Shown: positions 9,595 through 18,479, counted from the stretch's first letter. The stretch is DNA of 64,000 bases from Streptomyces cathayae (GCF_029760955.1 NZ_CP121682.1:4278001-4342000), one strand, 5' to 3'. Notes: a model not told the origin generated them from the sequence alone. Made by a program: numbers and translations.

Positions 9595-10209
9595 ATGGCC
9601 ATCACCGACGACCTGCGCAAGACCTTCAGCAACCCGACCCCGCTCTACTTCGCCGCCGGCACCGCCGACCTCGCCCTGCAGCAGGCCAGGAAGGTTCCGG
9701 GCCTGGTCGAGCAGATCCGTGCCGAGGCGCCGTCGCGCATCGAGGCCGTCCGCAACACCGACCCCAAGGCCGTCCAGGAGAAGGCGACCGTCCGGGTCAG
9801 GGAGACGCAGGAGACCGTCCAGACCAAGGTCGGCGAGTTCTTCGGCTCGCTCGACACCGACCTGAAGAAGTTCGGCGAGACCGCCCAGGACCTGGCCCTG
9901 CGCGGGGTCGGCGTCGCGGCCGAGTACGCGGTCAAGGCCCGTGAGACCTACGAGAAGGTCGCCGAGCACGGTGAGCAGGCCGTGAAGACCTGGCGCGGCG
10001 AGGCCGCCGAGGGCATCGAGGACGTCGCCGTCGCCGTCGAGGACGTCGCCGTGGCCGTCGAGCCGAAGCCCGAGGCCGTGACCAGGCCGAAGCTGGAGTC
10101 GGTCGAGACCAAGGAGGGCGACCTCGGCGAGGCGGCCAGGCCCGGGGCCAAGAAGGCCTCGACGCGCAAGCCCACGACGGCCAAGAAGCCGACGCCGCCC
10201 GCCAAGTAG
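9595..10209 (+). CDS. HbhA-like helical protein with Lys/Ala/Pro tail
   Basis: A 204-residue protein that starts MAITDDLRKTFSNPTPLYFAAG and continues as long amphipathic helices rich in Ala, Glu, Lys and Val. It has an exact tandem repeat EDVAVAV at about residues 142-155 and ends in a Lys/Ala/Pro/Thr tail (KKASTRKPTTAKKP). This plan, an N-terminal coiled coil plus a basic C-terminal tail, is that of heparin-binding hemagglutinin homologues of mycobacteria; in Streptomyces the function is unknown. There is no signal peptide. The ribosome site GGGAGGA lies eight bases before the ATG. A terminator-like stem follows at 10246-10278. Confidence 0.75.
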   Translation: MAITDDLRKTFSNPTPLYFAAGTADLALQQARKVPGLVEQIRAEAPSRIEAVRNTDPKAVQEKATVRVRETQETVQTKVGEFFGSLDTDLKKFGETAQDLALRGVGVAAEYAVKARETYEKVAEHGEQAVKTWRGEAAEGIEDVAVAVEDVAVAVEPKPEAVTRPKLESVETKEGDLGEAARPGAKKASTRKPTTAKKPTPPAK

Positions 10210-10245
10210 GACCGAGCGGCAGCGGTGCCGGCGGGTGACAGCGGT

Positions 10246-10278
10246 ACGGGCCGGGCACTCTCGCGGTGTCCGGCCCGT
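10246..10278 (+). terminator. Stem-loop after the HbhA-like gene
   Basis: Thirteen-base arms ACGGGCCGGGCAC / GTGTCCGGCCCGT with a single mismatch and a 7-base loop, 36 bases past the stop. A likely factor-independent terminator of the XRE-HbhA unit. Confidence 0.65.
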
Positions 10279-10340
10279 TCTCCTGGGTAGCCGGCCGGTG
10301 GTTACGGGTACGGTGACCGCGTAAGGACGAGCCGAGTCGG

Positions 10341-10691
10341 GTGGTGGACGTTGTGCTGATGCAGGGCTTCGCGGGGTTGATGTGGCTGCTGAACATGGCC
10401 CTGGTCGTGTTCAGCGGCTTCGCGTTGATCGACGCGGCCATCCGCCGGGAGGACGCCTACCGCGCGGCGGACAAGAAGACCAAGCCGTTCTGGCTGATCA
10501 TCCTCGGGCTCGCCTTCGTGGTGAACCTGATCTTCAACGTCCTGTCGTTCCTGCCGATCATCGGGCTGATCGCGACCATCGTGTACATGGTCGACGTCCG
10601 TCCCGCCCTGCGCGGCCTCTCCGGCGGCGGGCGCAGCCGGCGGGGCTCCAGCAGCGACGGCCCCTACGGCCCGTACAACGGCGGACGGTAG
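10341..10691 (+). CDS. DUF2516 membrane protein
   Basis: A 116-residue protein with two clear transmembrane helices, residues 7-29 (GFAGLMWLLNMALVVFSGFA) and about 52-82 (WLIILGLAFVVNLIF and the following hydrophobic stretch), joined by a charged loop RREDAYRAADKKTK. A Gly/Ser/Arg/Tyr tail ends in GPYNGGR. This is the layout of DUF2516, found across actinomycetes with unknown role. GTG codons at 10341 and 10344 are both possible starts. It converges on the RsbU-like phosphatase 30 bases away. Confidence 0.8.
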   Translation: MVDVVLMQGFAGLMWLLNMALVVFSGFALIDAAIRREDAYRAADKKTKPFWLIILGLAFVVNLIFNVLSFLPIIGLIATIVYMVDVRPALRGLSGGGRSRRGSSSDGPYGPYNGGR

Positions 10692-10721
10692 GGAGAGGGC
10701 AGCGGGCCGGCCTCCTCACCG

Positions 10722-12125
10722 TCACGGCCGCGGTGGTGGCACCCGGTCCAGGAGCAGTACCGCCACGTCGTCCGTCAGCTCCCCGCCGTTGAGGTCGCGG
10801 ACCTCGTTGACGGCCGCCCGCAGCAGTTCCTCGCCCCGCAGGCCGTTCGTGAGCTGGCGGTGGACCATGCCGACCATGCCGTCCTGGCCGAGCCGTTCCC
10901 CGCTGTCGCCGACCCGGCCCTCGATCAGACCGTCCGTGTAGAGCATCAGGCTCCACTCCGTGCCCAGCTCCACCTCCGTACGCGGCCAGCGGGCGCCGGA
11001 CAGCAGCCCGAGCGCCGGGCCGTTGTTCTCGTACGGCAGCAGTTGCGCCGGTCGGCCCGGCCGGGCGAGGAGCGGGGAGGGGTGGCCGGCCAGGCACAGG
11101 CCCGCCTGGCGGCCGTCGGGGGAGATGTCCACCGCGCAGAGGGTCGCGAAGATCTCGTCGTCCGCGCGCTCGTGCTCCAGCACCTGCTGCAGTGTGCCCA
11201 GCAGCTCGTCCCCGCACAGGCCCGCCAGGGTCAGCGCGCGCCAGGCGATGCGCAGCTCCACGCCGAGGGCGGCCTCGTCCGGGCCGTGGCCGCAGACGTC
11301 GCCGATCATGGCGTGCACCGTGCCGTCCGGGGTGCGGACGACGTCGTAGAAGTCACCGCCGAGCAGAGCGCGCGAACGGCCCGGACGGTAGCGGGCGGCG
11401 AAGTGGAGCGGGGAGCCGTCCAGGAGCGGGGTCGGCAGCAGGCCGCGTTCCAGGCGGGCGTTCTCCTGGGCGTGCAGCCTGCCCTCGGCGAGCCGCCGCT
11501 CGGCGGTGTCGGAACGCTTGCGTTCCACCGCGTACCGGATCGCCCTGCTCAGCAGCCGGCCGTCCAGCTCGTCACGGAAGAGGTAGTCCTGGGCGCCCAC
11601 GCGCACCGCCTCCGCGCCGCGCTCGGCGTCGCCCGACGCGGTCAGCGCGAGGACGGCGTGCCGGGGCGCGAGCTCCAGCACGTGCTTGAGCACGGCGAGC
11701 TCGTCGTCGTCACCGGAGCCGCCACCGCTGTTGCCACCGCCGTTGCCGTTGCCGCCCGCCCGGCTGCCGGGTGCGGGCAGCGCGAGGTCCAGCAGGATGC
11801 AGTGGACGTCGTCGGTCAGCAGCCGCGCGGCCTCGGTGAGGTTGCGGGCGGTGCGCACGCGGATCGGCTTGCCGGTCTGGTCGAGCAGGTCCGGCACGAT
11901 CGGCAGGCCCGCCGGGTCGTCCTCGATCAGCAGCAGTGTGAGGTTGGTGGGGGCGGTCGAGGTCGCCTCGTTCCTGGTGTCGTTCTCGGCGTGCCCCGTC
12001 GTGTGCGGGGCCGTCGCTCCGGCCTCCGAGGTGTCCTCGGCGGAGCCACCGTTGGGTGATGCGGCGTGCGCCTGACCGCTTTCCGCGGCCGGGAGCGTTC
12101 TCTGCCGCGGTACGGGTGCGGGCAT
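10722..12125 (-). CDS. Response-regulator PP2C phosphatase (RsbU/SpoIIE type)
   Basis: A 467-residue protein. A receiver-like domain spans about 61-210, with the acidic pocket LLLIEDD and the phospho-acceptor region CILLDLALP near residue 109. Directly after that Asp is a Gly/Asn/Ser-rich insert of about 25 residues not usual for receivers. A helical linker (RLAEGRLHAQENARLERGLL) leads to a SpoIIE/PP2C_2 phosphatase with GGDFYDVV, GDVCGHGPDEAAL, LAGHPSPLL and TDDVAVLLL. Such proteins dephosphorylate anti-anti-sigma factors. The ATG at 12125 follows AAGGAACCCGG; the open frame to 12323 has lower-quality sequence. It lies downstream of the NlpC/P60 gene on the same strand after a 305-base gap. 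Confidence 0.85.
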   Translation of the reverse strand: MPAPVPRQRTLPAAESGQAHAASPNGGSAEDTSEAGATAPHTTGHAENDTRNEATSTAPTNLTLLLIEDDPAGLPIVPDLLDQTGKPIRVRTARNLTEAARLLTDDVHCILLDLALPAPGSRAGGNGNGGGNSGGGSGDDDELAVLKHVLELAPRHAVLALTASGDAERGAEAVRVGAQDYLFRDELDGRLLSRAIRYAVERKRSDTAERRLAEGRLHAQENARLERGLLPTPLLDGSPLHFAARYRPGRSRALLGGDFYDVVRTPDGTVHAMIGDVCGHGPDEAALGVELRIAWRALTLAGLCGDELLGTLQQVLEHERADDEIFATLCAVDISPDGRQAGLCLAGHPSPLLARPGRPAQLLPYENNGPALGLLSGARWPRTEVELGTEWSLMLYTDGLIEGRVGDSGERLGQDGMVGMVHRQLTNGLRGEELLRAAVNEVRDLNGGELTDDVAVLLLDRVPPPRP

Positions 12126-12430
12126 TCTTCCGGGTTCCTTCCCTCCCCCCGAGGGCGTGGCGGGGGCGCGGGGTCTCGGCCCGTGTACCCCGTGCTCTCC
12201 CCTTCGGATGAGCCGGGGGCGCCCCTTCCAGCGGGGACGATAGCGGGTGTCGGCGCCGCAGCGGAATGGTGTGCGGCACGCCGCTCGGCCATCAGCCGGT
12301 GTCATATGCCGCGTTATGGGCACCAGTTGGACACGTCGGCGATGCAGCCGGGATGACGAACGTCACGCACACGGGGGTACGGTCACGCCATCGGCGTGGA
12401 CTGGGTCACAAGGCGCAGCTCACAGGGCGC
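12126..12430. other. Intergenic region between two leftward genes
   Basis: A 305-base gap upstream of the RsbU-like gene. It is partly AT-richer near 12300-12360 and probably carries that gene's promoter. No ORF, repeat or clear operator was recognised. Confidence 0.4.
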
Positions 12431-13606
12431 TCAGTTCGCGCCCGTTTTCCTGCCGTCCTTTCCGTTTTCACTGCTCTTGTCGCCCTCGTCGCTTTCGTTC
12501 TTGTTGTCGGCCTCGCCGGTATTCGGGTCCGGGCGGACCACCCCGAGGATCGGCATCGAGCCGGCTCCCGCGATCGTGATCGTCCGTCCCGGGCGCGGGG
12601 CGTGGACGATGGCTCCGTCTCCGACGTACATGCCGACATGGCTGGCGTCCTTGAAGTAGATGACGAGGTCACCGGGCCGCATCTCCGCGACGGCGACGCG
12701 CGTCAGCCGCTTCCACTGCTCCTGAGAGGTGCGCGGGATGCCCTGCCCGCCCGCTTTCCACGCCTGTGAGGTCAGGCCCGAGCAGTCGTACGTCTTCGGG
12801 CCCTCGGCGCCCCACTCGTACGGCTTGCCGATCTGCGCGGTGGCGTACGCGACGGCCTTCCTGCCCTGCTCGGTCGCCTGTGCCCCGACGCCGTCGAGGA
12901 CGCCGGAGTCCAGCCAGGCGGACTGGGCCTTCTCGGCGGCCCGCCGCTCCAGCTCGGCCAGCCGTTCCTTCTCCTCCTGCTCCAGCTCGGACTCGATCTT
13001 CTCGGCCGCCGCGATCTGCTTCTCGATCTTCCTCTGCGCCTTGGCCTTGGCCTTGCGGCCCGATTCCAGCTTCCGCAACTGGGTGCCGGCGTCCTGCGCG
13101 TACTGCTCCAAGTCCTCCTGGGCCCGCCTCGTCTCGCTGAGCAGGCCCTTGGTCGCGTGCTGGCCCTGGCGGATCCGGCCCGCGCCGACGAGGAACTCCT
13201 GCGGGTCGTCGCTCAGCATCAGGTGGGCCTCGGGCGGGAGTCCGCCACCGCGGTACTGGGAGGCGGCCGCGGCGCCCGCGCGGTCCTTCAGCTCGTCCAG
13301 CCTCTTTCTGCCCTCGGCGATCTTCTTGGCCAGCCGGGCGATCTCGGTGGACTGCTGCTCCGCCTTCTCCTCGGCGGCGTTGTACTCCTCGGTGGCCACC
13401 GCCGCGGCGCGGTAGAGCCCGTCGAGCTTCTTGCGTACGGCTTCGAGGTCCTTGGACGGCGCGACATCGGCGCTCGCGCTCGGAGCGGGGGCAGGGGGCG
13501 GCGGGGGAGTGGGGGCCGCGAACGCCGCGCCCGGTGCCGCCAGCACGGTGATCGCGCAGACCACGGCCACTGCCGTCGTGGTCAGCAAGCGCCTGCCCGT
13601 CTTCAT
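12431..13606 (-). CDS. Secreted NlpC/P60 peptidoglycan endopeptidase
   Basis: A 391-residue RipA/RipB-like cell-wall hydrolase. A Sec signal peptide (MKTGRRLLTTTAVAVVCAIT to AAFA) is followed by a Pro-rich patch and a long coiled coil from about 50 to 240, which usually keeps the enzyme autoinhibited. The NlpC/P60 domain starts near 262. The catalytic Cys is in YDCSGLTSQAW, the His in SHVGMYVGDG and the third residue near IVHAPRPG. It cleaves D-Glu/meso- or LL-diaminopimelate bonds in stem peptides. An acidic Lys/Glu/Asp tail follows. The ATG at 13606 follows GAGGGG; the frame to 13717 lacks a signal and was not chosen. Confidence 0.88.
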   Translation of the reverse strand: MKTGRRLLTTTAVAVVCAITVLAAPGAAFAAPTPPPPPAPAPSASADVAPSKDLEAVRKKLDGLYRAAAVATEEYNAAEEKAEQQSTEIARLAKKIAEGRKRLDELKDRAGAAAASQYRGGGLPPEAHLMLSDDPQEFLVGAGRIRQGQHATKGLLSETRRAQEDLEQYAQDAGTQLRKLESGRKAKAKAQRKIEKQIAAAEKIESELEQEEKERLAELERRAAEKAQSAWLDSGVLDGVGAQATEQGRKAVAYATAQIGKPYEWGAEGPKTYDCSGLTSQAWKAGGQGIPRTSQEQWKRLTRVAVAEMRPGDLVIYFKDASHVGMYVGDGAIVHAPRPGRTITIAGAGSMPILGVVRPDPNTGEADNKNESDEGDKSSENGKDGRKTGAN

Positions 13607-13769
13607 GCCCCGCCCCTCAACTGATCGACCGTCAGCAACGTCCTTCGCCAGGGGATGTTGCCATGCCGGCTCCCGAAGTGACAGAGGTGACACTTCCCGG
13701 CTTCCCCGCTCCGTCACGGCGCTCGCCCCGTCGATGTGACGAACGGCTCACGGAGATCGTTCCCGGAGT

Positions 13770-14609
13770 TCACCCCCGTGGAGCCAAGGCCTCCCACCGC
13801 ACCGTGACTTCGCCCTGCCGCCACCGGGCCGGCCCGTCCGCCACCGGCCAGTCGGCGGTCAGATCCCGCACCGTGCGGATCCAGCGCTGGCGGGCGCCGT
13901 ACGAGGCGTAGGGCGCGGCGGCGGCCCAGGCGCGGTCGAAGTCGCGCAGGAAGGCGTGCACCGGTTCGCCGGGGACGTTGCGGTGGATGAGGGCCTTCGG
14001 CAGGCGTTCCGCCAGGTCCGAGGGGCGTTCCAGGGAGCCGAGCCGGGTCGCGAAGGTGACCGTGCGCGGCCCCTCCGGGCCGAGGGCGACCCAGACGTGC
14101 CGCCGCCCGATCTCGTCGCAGGTCCCCTCGACCAGCAGCCCGCCGCGCGAGCCGCTCGCCGGTTCGGCCGGGGCGAGCCGTGCGCACAGCCGTTGCCAGG
14201 CGGCGGCGACCTCGGCCTCGTCGTACTGGCGCAGGACGTTCGCCGCGCGGATCAGCGTCGGCCGTCCGGGGAGCGGGATCTCGAAGCCGCCGTGCCGGAA
14301 GGCCAGCCCCTCACGCTCGTACGGGCGGGCCGCCGCGACCCGGGCCGGTTCGATCTCGACGCCGACCACCTGCGTGCGGGGGGCCGCGGTGCGCAGGCGG
14401 TGCAGCAGTTCGACCGCCGTCCAGGGGGCGGCGCCGTAGCCGAGGTCGACGGCGACGGGGTGGTCGGCGCGGCGCAGTGCGGTGCCGTGTGTGGCCGCGA
14501 TCCAGCGGTCCATGCGGCGCAGGCGGTTGGGGTTGGTCGTCCCGCGCGTCACCGCGCCCACGACGGGGGGCCTCCGGGAACGGGGGAGGGCGGCGGCGCG
14601 GGCGGTCAT
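13770..14609 (-). CDS. Class I SAM-dependent methyltransferase, unknown substrate
   Basis: A 279-residue protein with motif I VAVDLGYGAAPWTAVELLH near residue 52 and an acidic second strand VVGVEIEPARV, the pattern of a Rossmann methyltransferase. Gly-x-Gly in motif I is DLGYGAAP, slightly unusual. The C-terminal half has Trp/Arg-rich stretches (DFDRAWAAAAPYASYGARQRW) that I do not recognise. It sits divergently from mshA with about 250 bases between the starts, next to the NlpC/P60 gene. From memory this neighbour of mshA is conserved in streptomycetes, but no link to mycothiol is known to me. Confidence 0.72.
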   Translation of the reverse strand: MTARAAALPRSRRPPVVGAVTRGTTNPNRLRRMDRWIAATHGTALRRADHPVAVDLGYGAAPWTAVELLHRLRTAAPRTQVVGVEIEPARVAAARPYEREGLAFRHGGFEIPLPGRPTLIRAANVLRQYDEAEVAAAWQRLCARLAPAEPASGSRGGLLVEGTCDEIGRRHVWVALGPEGPRTVTFATRLGSLERPSDLAERLPKALIHRNVPGEPVHAFLRDFDRAWAAAAPYASYGARQRWIRTVRDLTADWPVADGPARWRQGEVTVRWEALAPRG

Positions 14610-14760
14610 GCGTACGAGGGTATGCGGGCGGCCGGCCCCGGCCGGAACCGGCCGGGGAGGACCCGTGGGCGACGGCTCCCGCGCTCACGCGCCCGGCACT
14701 CGAACGGTTGAGCGATCGCCGGTAATGATTCGGCAAAGACCCGATCCGGAGAGGCCGCCC

Positions 14761-14788
14761 GGAAATGGGAGCGGGCCCCTTTGGTGTT
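14761..14788 (+). promoter_or_regulatory. Candidate sigma-R promoter of mshA
   Basis: GGAAAT at 14761-14766 and GTT at 14786-14788, with a 19-base spacer, fit the sigma-R consensus GGAAT-N18/19-GTT. The site lies about 75-100 bases before the mshA start. From memory, mshA belongs to the disulfide-stress sigma-R regulon in S. coelicolor, which makes the match more credible than chance. Confidence 0.5.
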
Positions 14789-14861
14789 GGGGAGCTGGAG
14801 GGCCCGCACGCCCCCAAAAGCCATGCCCGAACGTCAGGCCCGCAACGAGGAGGAACGCCAC

Positions 14862-16199
14862 GTGAGCCAGTACATCGCCAGGCTCGGGCGGCGCTCCCCC
14901 GCCGTACCCCCGCGGCTGCGGCTGCACCGCAGGCCCCGCCGCGTGGCGATGCTCTCCGTGCACACGTCCCCGCTGCACCAGCCGGGAACCGGCGACGCCG
15001 GCGGCATGAACGTCTACATCGTGGAACTCGCGCAGTGCCTCGCCGCGATCAACATCGAGGTCGAGATCTTCACGCGCGCGACCACCGCCGCCCTCCCGCC
15101 CTCCGTCGAGCTCGCGCCCGGCGTCCTCGTCCGGCACGTCGACGCCGGCCCCTACGAGGGCCTGGCCAAGGAGGAGCTGCCCGCCCAGCTGTGCGCCTTC
15201 ACGCACGGGGTGATGCAGGCGTGGGCCGGCCACCGGCCCGGGTACTACGACCTGGTCCACTCCCACTACTGGCTCTCCGGCCACGTCGGCTGGCTCGCCG
15301 CCCAGCGCTGGGGCGTCCCCCTGGTGCACGCCATGCACACCATGGCCAAGGTCAAGAACGCCAACCTCGCCGCCGGCGACACACCCGAGCCGGCCGCCCG
15401 GGTCATCGGCGAGACCCAGATAGTGGCCGCCGCGGACCGGCTGATCGCCAACACCGCCGGAGAGGCCGAGGAACTCGTACAGCACTACGCGGCCGACCCG
15501 GACAAGGTCGCCGTCGTCCACCCCGGCGTCAACCTGTCCCGCTTCCGCCAGGCCGACGGACGAGCCGCCGCCCGCGCCCGCCTGGGCCTGCCCCAGGACG
15601 CCCTGATCCCGCTCTTCGCGGGCCGCATCCAGCCGCTGAAAGCCCCCGACGTGCTGCTCCGCGCGGTCGCCGCGCTGCTCGCCGAACGCCCCGAACTGCG
15701 CTCCCGGCTCTGCGTCCCCGTGGTCGGCGGCCCCAGCGGCAGCGGCCTCGCCAAGCCCGAGGGGCTGCAGAAACTCGCCGCCCGCCTGGGCATCGCCGAC
15801 GTCGTACGGTTCTGTCCGCCGGTCGGGCAGGAACAGCTCGCGGACTGGTTCCGGGCCGCGTCCGTCCTCGTCATGCCCTCCTACAGCGAGTCCTTCGGCC
15901 TGGTCGCCATAGAGGCGCAGGCCGCCGGCACCCCGGTGCTCGCCGCCTCGGTCGGCGGACTGCCGGTGGCCGTACGGGACGGACACACCGGCTTCCTCGT
16001 CCAGGGGCACGACCCCGAGGCCTACGCGCGCGTCCTGCTCGAGTTCGCCGACCGGCCCGACCTCGCCGACCGGATGGGCGAGGCCGCCGCCCGGCACGCG
16101 CAGTCCTTCGGCTGGGACAGGTCGGCCGCCGCCACGGCCGACGTCTACACGGCCGCGACGCAGGCCCACCGCCGTCACGTACGCTCCCAGCATGGCTGA
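14862..16199 (+). CDS. mshA: D-inositol-3-phosphate glycosyltransferase (mycothiol step 1)
   Basis: A 445-residue GT-B, GT4-family enzyme that transfers GlcNAc from UDP-GlcNAc to 1L-myo-inositol-1-phosphate, the first committed step of mycothiol synthesis. Diagnostic stretches are [20 protein letters not shown] (UDP and inositol-phosphate loop), [33 protein letters not shown] and the retaining-GT E-x7-E motif in [17 protein letters not shown]. Start choice: GTG at 14862 follows GAGGAGGAA by seven bases; the in-frame ATG at 14823 is an alternative. The stop overlaps the YbjN gene start by eight bases, so the two are translationally coupled. A sigma-R-like promoter lies upstream. Confidence 0.95.
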   Translation: MSQYIARLGRRSPAVPPRLRLHRRPRRVAMLSVHTSPLHQPGTGDAGGMNVYIVELAQCLAAINIEVEIFTRATTAALPPSVELAPGVLVRHVDAGPYEGLAKEELPAQLCAFTHGVMQAWAGHRPGYYDLVHSHYWLSGHVGWLAAQRWGVPLVHAMHTMAKVKNANLAAGDTPEPAARVIGETQIVAAADRLIANTAGEAEELVQHYAADPDKVAVVHPGVNLSRFRQADGRAAARARLGLPQDALIPLFAGRIQPLKAPDVLLRAVAALLAERPELRSRLCVPVVGGPSGSGLAKPEGLQKLAARLGIADVVRFCPPVGQEQLADWFRAASVLVMPSYSESFGLVAIEAQAAGTPVLAASVGGLPVAVRDGHTGFLVQGHDPEAYARVLLEFADRPDLADRMGEAAARHAQSFGWDRSAAATADVYTAATQAHRRHVRSQHG

Positions 16200-16704
16200 A
16201 GCGGAACAGCAGCAGGCGGCGGCACAGGTCGTCGAGGGCGTCCTCAAGGACGCCGGACTCGACTGGGAGAGCCCCAGGGCCGGCACGTACGCCGTGAAGC
16301 TCCCCGGCACCCGCAAACTGTCCACGACGGTCTCCCTCATTGTCGGCCGGCACTCGCTCTCCCTCAACGCCTTCGTCATCCGGCACCCCGACGAGAACGA
16401 GGCCGCCGTCCACCGCTGGCTCCTGGAGCGCAACCTCAAGCTGTACGGCGTGGGTTACGCCGTGGACCCGCTCGGCGACATCTACGTCACCGGCCGCTTC
16501 CCGCTGCCCGCCGTGACCCCGGACGAGGTCGACCGGCTGCTCGGTCAGGTCCTGGAGGCCGCCGACGGCAGCTTCAACACCCTGCTGGAGCTGGGTTTCG
16601 CCACCGCGATCCGCAAGGAGCACGTCTGGCGGGTGTCGCGCGGGGAGTCGACGCGGAACCTGGACGCGTTCACCCGGCTCATCGAGCGCCCCTCGGACGA
16701 GTAG
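16192..16704 (+). CDS. YbjN-domain protein
   Basis: A 170-residue soluble protein with the two-layer YbjN / T3SS-chaperone-like fold pattern: a helical start ([20 protein letters not shown]), then strands [60 protein letters not shown] and a C-terminal helix pair. The start codon lies inside the last codons of mshA in another frame, a coupling kept in other actinomycetes as I recall. Its role is unknown; YbjN in E. coli is linked to stress and motility control. Short tandem GCAGGTCG repeats follow the stop. Confidence 0.85.
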   Translation: MAEAEQQQAAAQVVEGVLKDAGLDWESPRAGTYAVKLPGTRKLSTTVSLIVGRHSLSLNAFVIRHPDENEAAVHRWLLERNLKLYGVGYAVDPLGDIYVTGRFPLPAVTPDEVDRLLGQVLEAADGSFNTLLELGFATAIRKEHVWRVSRGESTRNLDAFTRLIERPSDE

Positions 16705-16710
16705 GGACCG

Positions 16711-16757
16711 CGCAGGTCGGTGCAGGTCGGCGTAGGCCAGCGCAGGTCGCCGTAGGG
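16711..16757 (+). repeat. Short GCAGGTCG-type repeats between convergent genes
   Basis: Three copies of GCAGGTCG and two of CGTAGGSC-like units are interleaved in 47 bases between the YbjN stop and the AraC stop. They look like a small degenerate tandem array. No strong hairpin was seen, so termination here is uncertain. Confidence 0.4.
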
Positions 16758-17576
16758 CTACCGGCCTCCCGCGCGGTAACGGCCCGGTGTGACACCGACC
16801 AACTTCCGGAAATGCCGGGTGAGATGGGCCTGGTCGTAGAAACCGGTGGCCACCGCGACCTCGCTCGGTGGCCCGCCGTCGAGCAGCAGCCGACGGGCCC
16901 GGCCCACCCGGCGGGACGTCAGGTACTGGTGCGGTGCGATGCCGTAGGCGCCGCTGAACGCCCGGACGAGATGCGCGGGATGCGCGGACAGCAGCCCCGC
17001 GGCCTCCGCCAGGCCGATCCCCTCCACGACCCGCGCGTCGAGCAACTCCCGCAGTCGGCAAGCGAGGACGGGGTCCCGCCGGGGCGCCCGCGCGGCATCG
17101 TCCCGGGACCGCAGATGGGCCCGCAGCCGCTCCCCGACGAGCGTCAGCCTGCTCTCCGCCTCCAGTTCGTCGCCGGGCCCCACGAGCGCCGTGTGCACCT
17201 GCCCGACGCGCCGCCGCAGCAGCGGATCACGCAGGTCGGGCCGGTCGACGGCGGCCCCGATCAGATCGTCCCCGAGGTGGGTGCCGTCGAGGTAGAGCAC
17301 CCGCTTGCGGAAGCCGTCCGGGGTGGCGGCGGCGCCGTTGTGCGGGACGTGCGGCGGCAGCAGGGACACGGTGTCGTGCGGGGTGCCGTGCTCGTGCCGG
17401 TCCAGGTCGTACCGCACGGCGCCGTCGTCGACGATCAGCAGCGTCCAGGCGTCGTGGACGTGCATCGGGTAGGCGTACTCGGTGAAACGGGCGTGGAAGA
17501 CCTCCACGACGCCCGGGACCCGGGGCCGCCAGGCGGAGACGGTCCGCTCGGGACGCCCGGCGTGCTCTGCGGCCAT
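16758..17576 (-). CDS. AraC-family transcriptional regulator
   Basis: A 272-residue regulator. Residues 20-150 form a cupin-type sensing domain (FTEYAYPMHVHDAWTLLIVD, with His-x-His for the binding pocket; PPHVPHNG). The last 100 residues are the two helix-turn-helices of the AraC class (LAEAAGLLSAHPAHLVRAFS and PPSEVAVATGFYDQAHLTRH). The ATG at 17576 was chosen because the family consensus starts there; upstream frame is within the divergent promoter. It faces a DUF2000 gene with 49 bases between the starts, a common divergent pair in which the regulator probably controls the DUF2000 gene. Confidence 0.88.
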   Translation of the reverse strand: MAAEHAGRPERTVSAWRPRVPGVVEVFHARFTEYAYPMHVHDAWTLLIVDDGAVRYDLDRHEHGTPHDTVSLLPPHVPHNGAAATPDGFRKRVLYLDGTHLGDDLIGAAVDRPDLRDPLLRRRVGQVHTALVGPGDELEAESRLTLVGERLRAHLRSRDDAARAPRRDPVLACRLRELLDARVVEGIGLAEAAGLLSAHPAHLVRAFSGAYGIAPHQYLTSRRVGRARRLLLDGGPPSEVAVATGFYDQAHLTRHFRKLVGVTPGRYRAGGR

Positions 17577-17625
17577 GCAAACAACGTACAAGACGGGGAC
17601 GTACGCCGATCGGCAGTCTCGAGGC

Positions 17626-18042
17626 ATGAGCACACGCTTCGACACGAAGATCGCCGTCCTGCTGCGCGAGGACCTGGAGACCTGGCAGCGCCTCAACGTC
17701 ACCGCCTTCCTGGTCAGCGGCCTGGGCACCCAGGTCCCCGAGGTGATCGGGGAACCCTACGAGGACGCGGACCAGGTGTCCTACCTGCCGATGTTCCGCC
17801 AGCCGGTGCTGGTCTTCGAGGGCACCAAGGAGACCCTGAAGGCGGCGCACACCCGCGCCCTCTCCCGCGCCCTGCCGCGCGCGCTGTTCACCTCGGACCT
17901 CTTCTCCACGGGTCACGACGAGGCCAACCGCGCGGCGGTCCGCGCCGTCGGCACCCCCGACCTGGACCTGGTCGGCCTGGCGGTCCACGGCCCGAGGAAC
18001 GCGGTGGACAAGACCCTGAAGGGAGCCCGGATGCACCCGTGA
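17626..18042 (+). CDS. DUF2000 family protein
   Basis: A 138-residue protein of the DUF2000 family (peptidyl-tRNA-hydrolase-like fold): STRFDTKIAVLLREDLETWQ, LNVTAFLVSG, SYLPMFRQPVLVFEG and FSTGHDEANRAAVRAV. Members are small cytosolic proteins without a known reaction and are usually paired with an AraC regulator, as here. The ATG at 17626 follows GAGG. It converges with the PIN toxin gene 14 bases away. Confidence 0.85.
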   Translation: MSTRFDTKIAVLLREDLETWQRLNVTAFLVSGLGTQVPEVIGEPYEDADQVSYLPMFRQPVLVFEGTKETLKAAHTRALSRALPRALFTSDLFSTGHDEANRAAVRAVGTPDLDLVGLAVHGPRNAVDKTLKGARMHP

Positions 18043-18056
18043 GCGGTGCGGACGGA

Positions 18057-18479
18057 TCACACCTTCTTGACGACGACCGTGTCCGGGACCAGCTTCTCCA
18101 CGTCGTCCACGTCCGATGTGAAGACCGTGACCTGCCCCTTCTGTTGACGCGCGACCACCGCGAGTACCGCGTCGATCGCGTACTTGTGGCCGTGCAGCCG
18201 CGCGTCGGCCAGGAGCCGACGGGCCTGTCGCGCCTCGTCCCTGCCGATCTCCACGACCTTGAGCCGCGAGAGCACCCAGTCCCAGCGCTGCTCGGTCGTT
18301 CTGCCGTCGTACGCCTCGATCAGCGTCATCGGGGAGGTCACCACCTCCGCTTCGCCCTGGGCCGCGAGGTCGAGGCGGGCGATCATCCCCCGATCGCCCC
18401 GTACGGCCAGGGACAGGGCCTCGCAGTCGAGCACGAAGACCCGGAGCGGCCGCCCGCGCCCACTGCTCCCCTTCCTCAC
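18057..18479 (-). CDS. PIN-domain toxin (VapC-like)
   Basis: A 140-residue PIN-domain ribonuclease. The acidic metal ligands are visible: Asp in VFVLDCEALS near residue 18, Glu in LIEAYDG, Asp in YAIDAVLAVVA and Asp in FTSDVDDVEKL, the usual D-E-D-D order. VapC toxins cut tRNA or rRNA when released from their antitoxin. The gene starts inside the last codons of the antitoxin gene (ATGA overlap), giving coupled translation in antitoxin-then-toxin order. Confidence 0.87.
   Translation of the reverse strand: MRKGSSGRGRPLRVFVLDCEALSLAVRGDRGMIARLDLAAQGEAEVVTSPMTLIEAYDGRTTEQRWDWVLSRLKVVEIGRDEARQARRLLADARLHGHKYAIDAVLAVVARQQKGQVTVFTSDVDDVEKLVPDTVVVKKV

Noticed and set aside
14685..16439. 584-residue leftward ORF
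   Set aside because: Antisense shadow of mshA and the YbjN gene.
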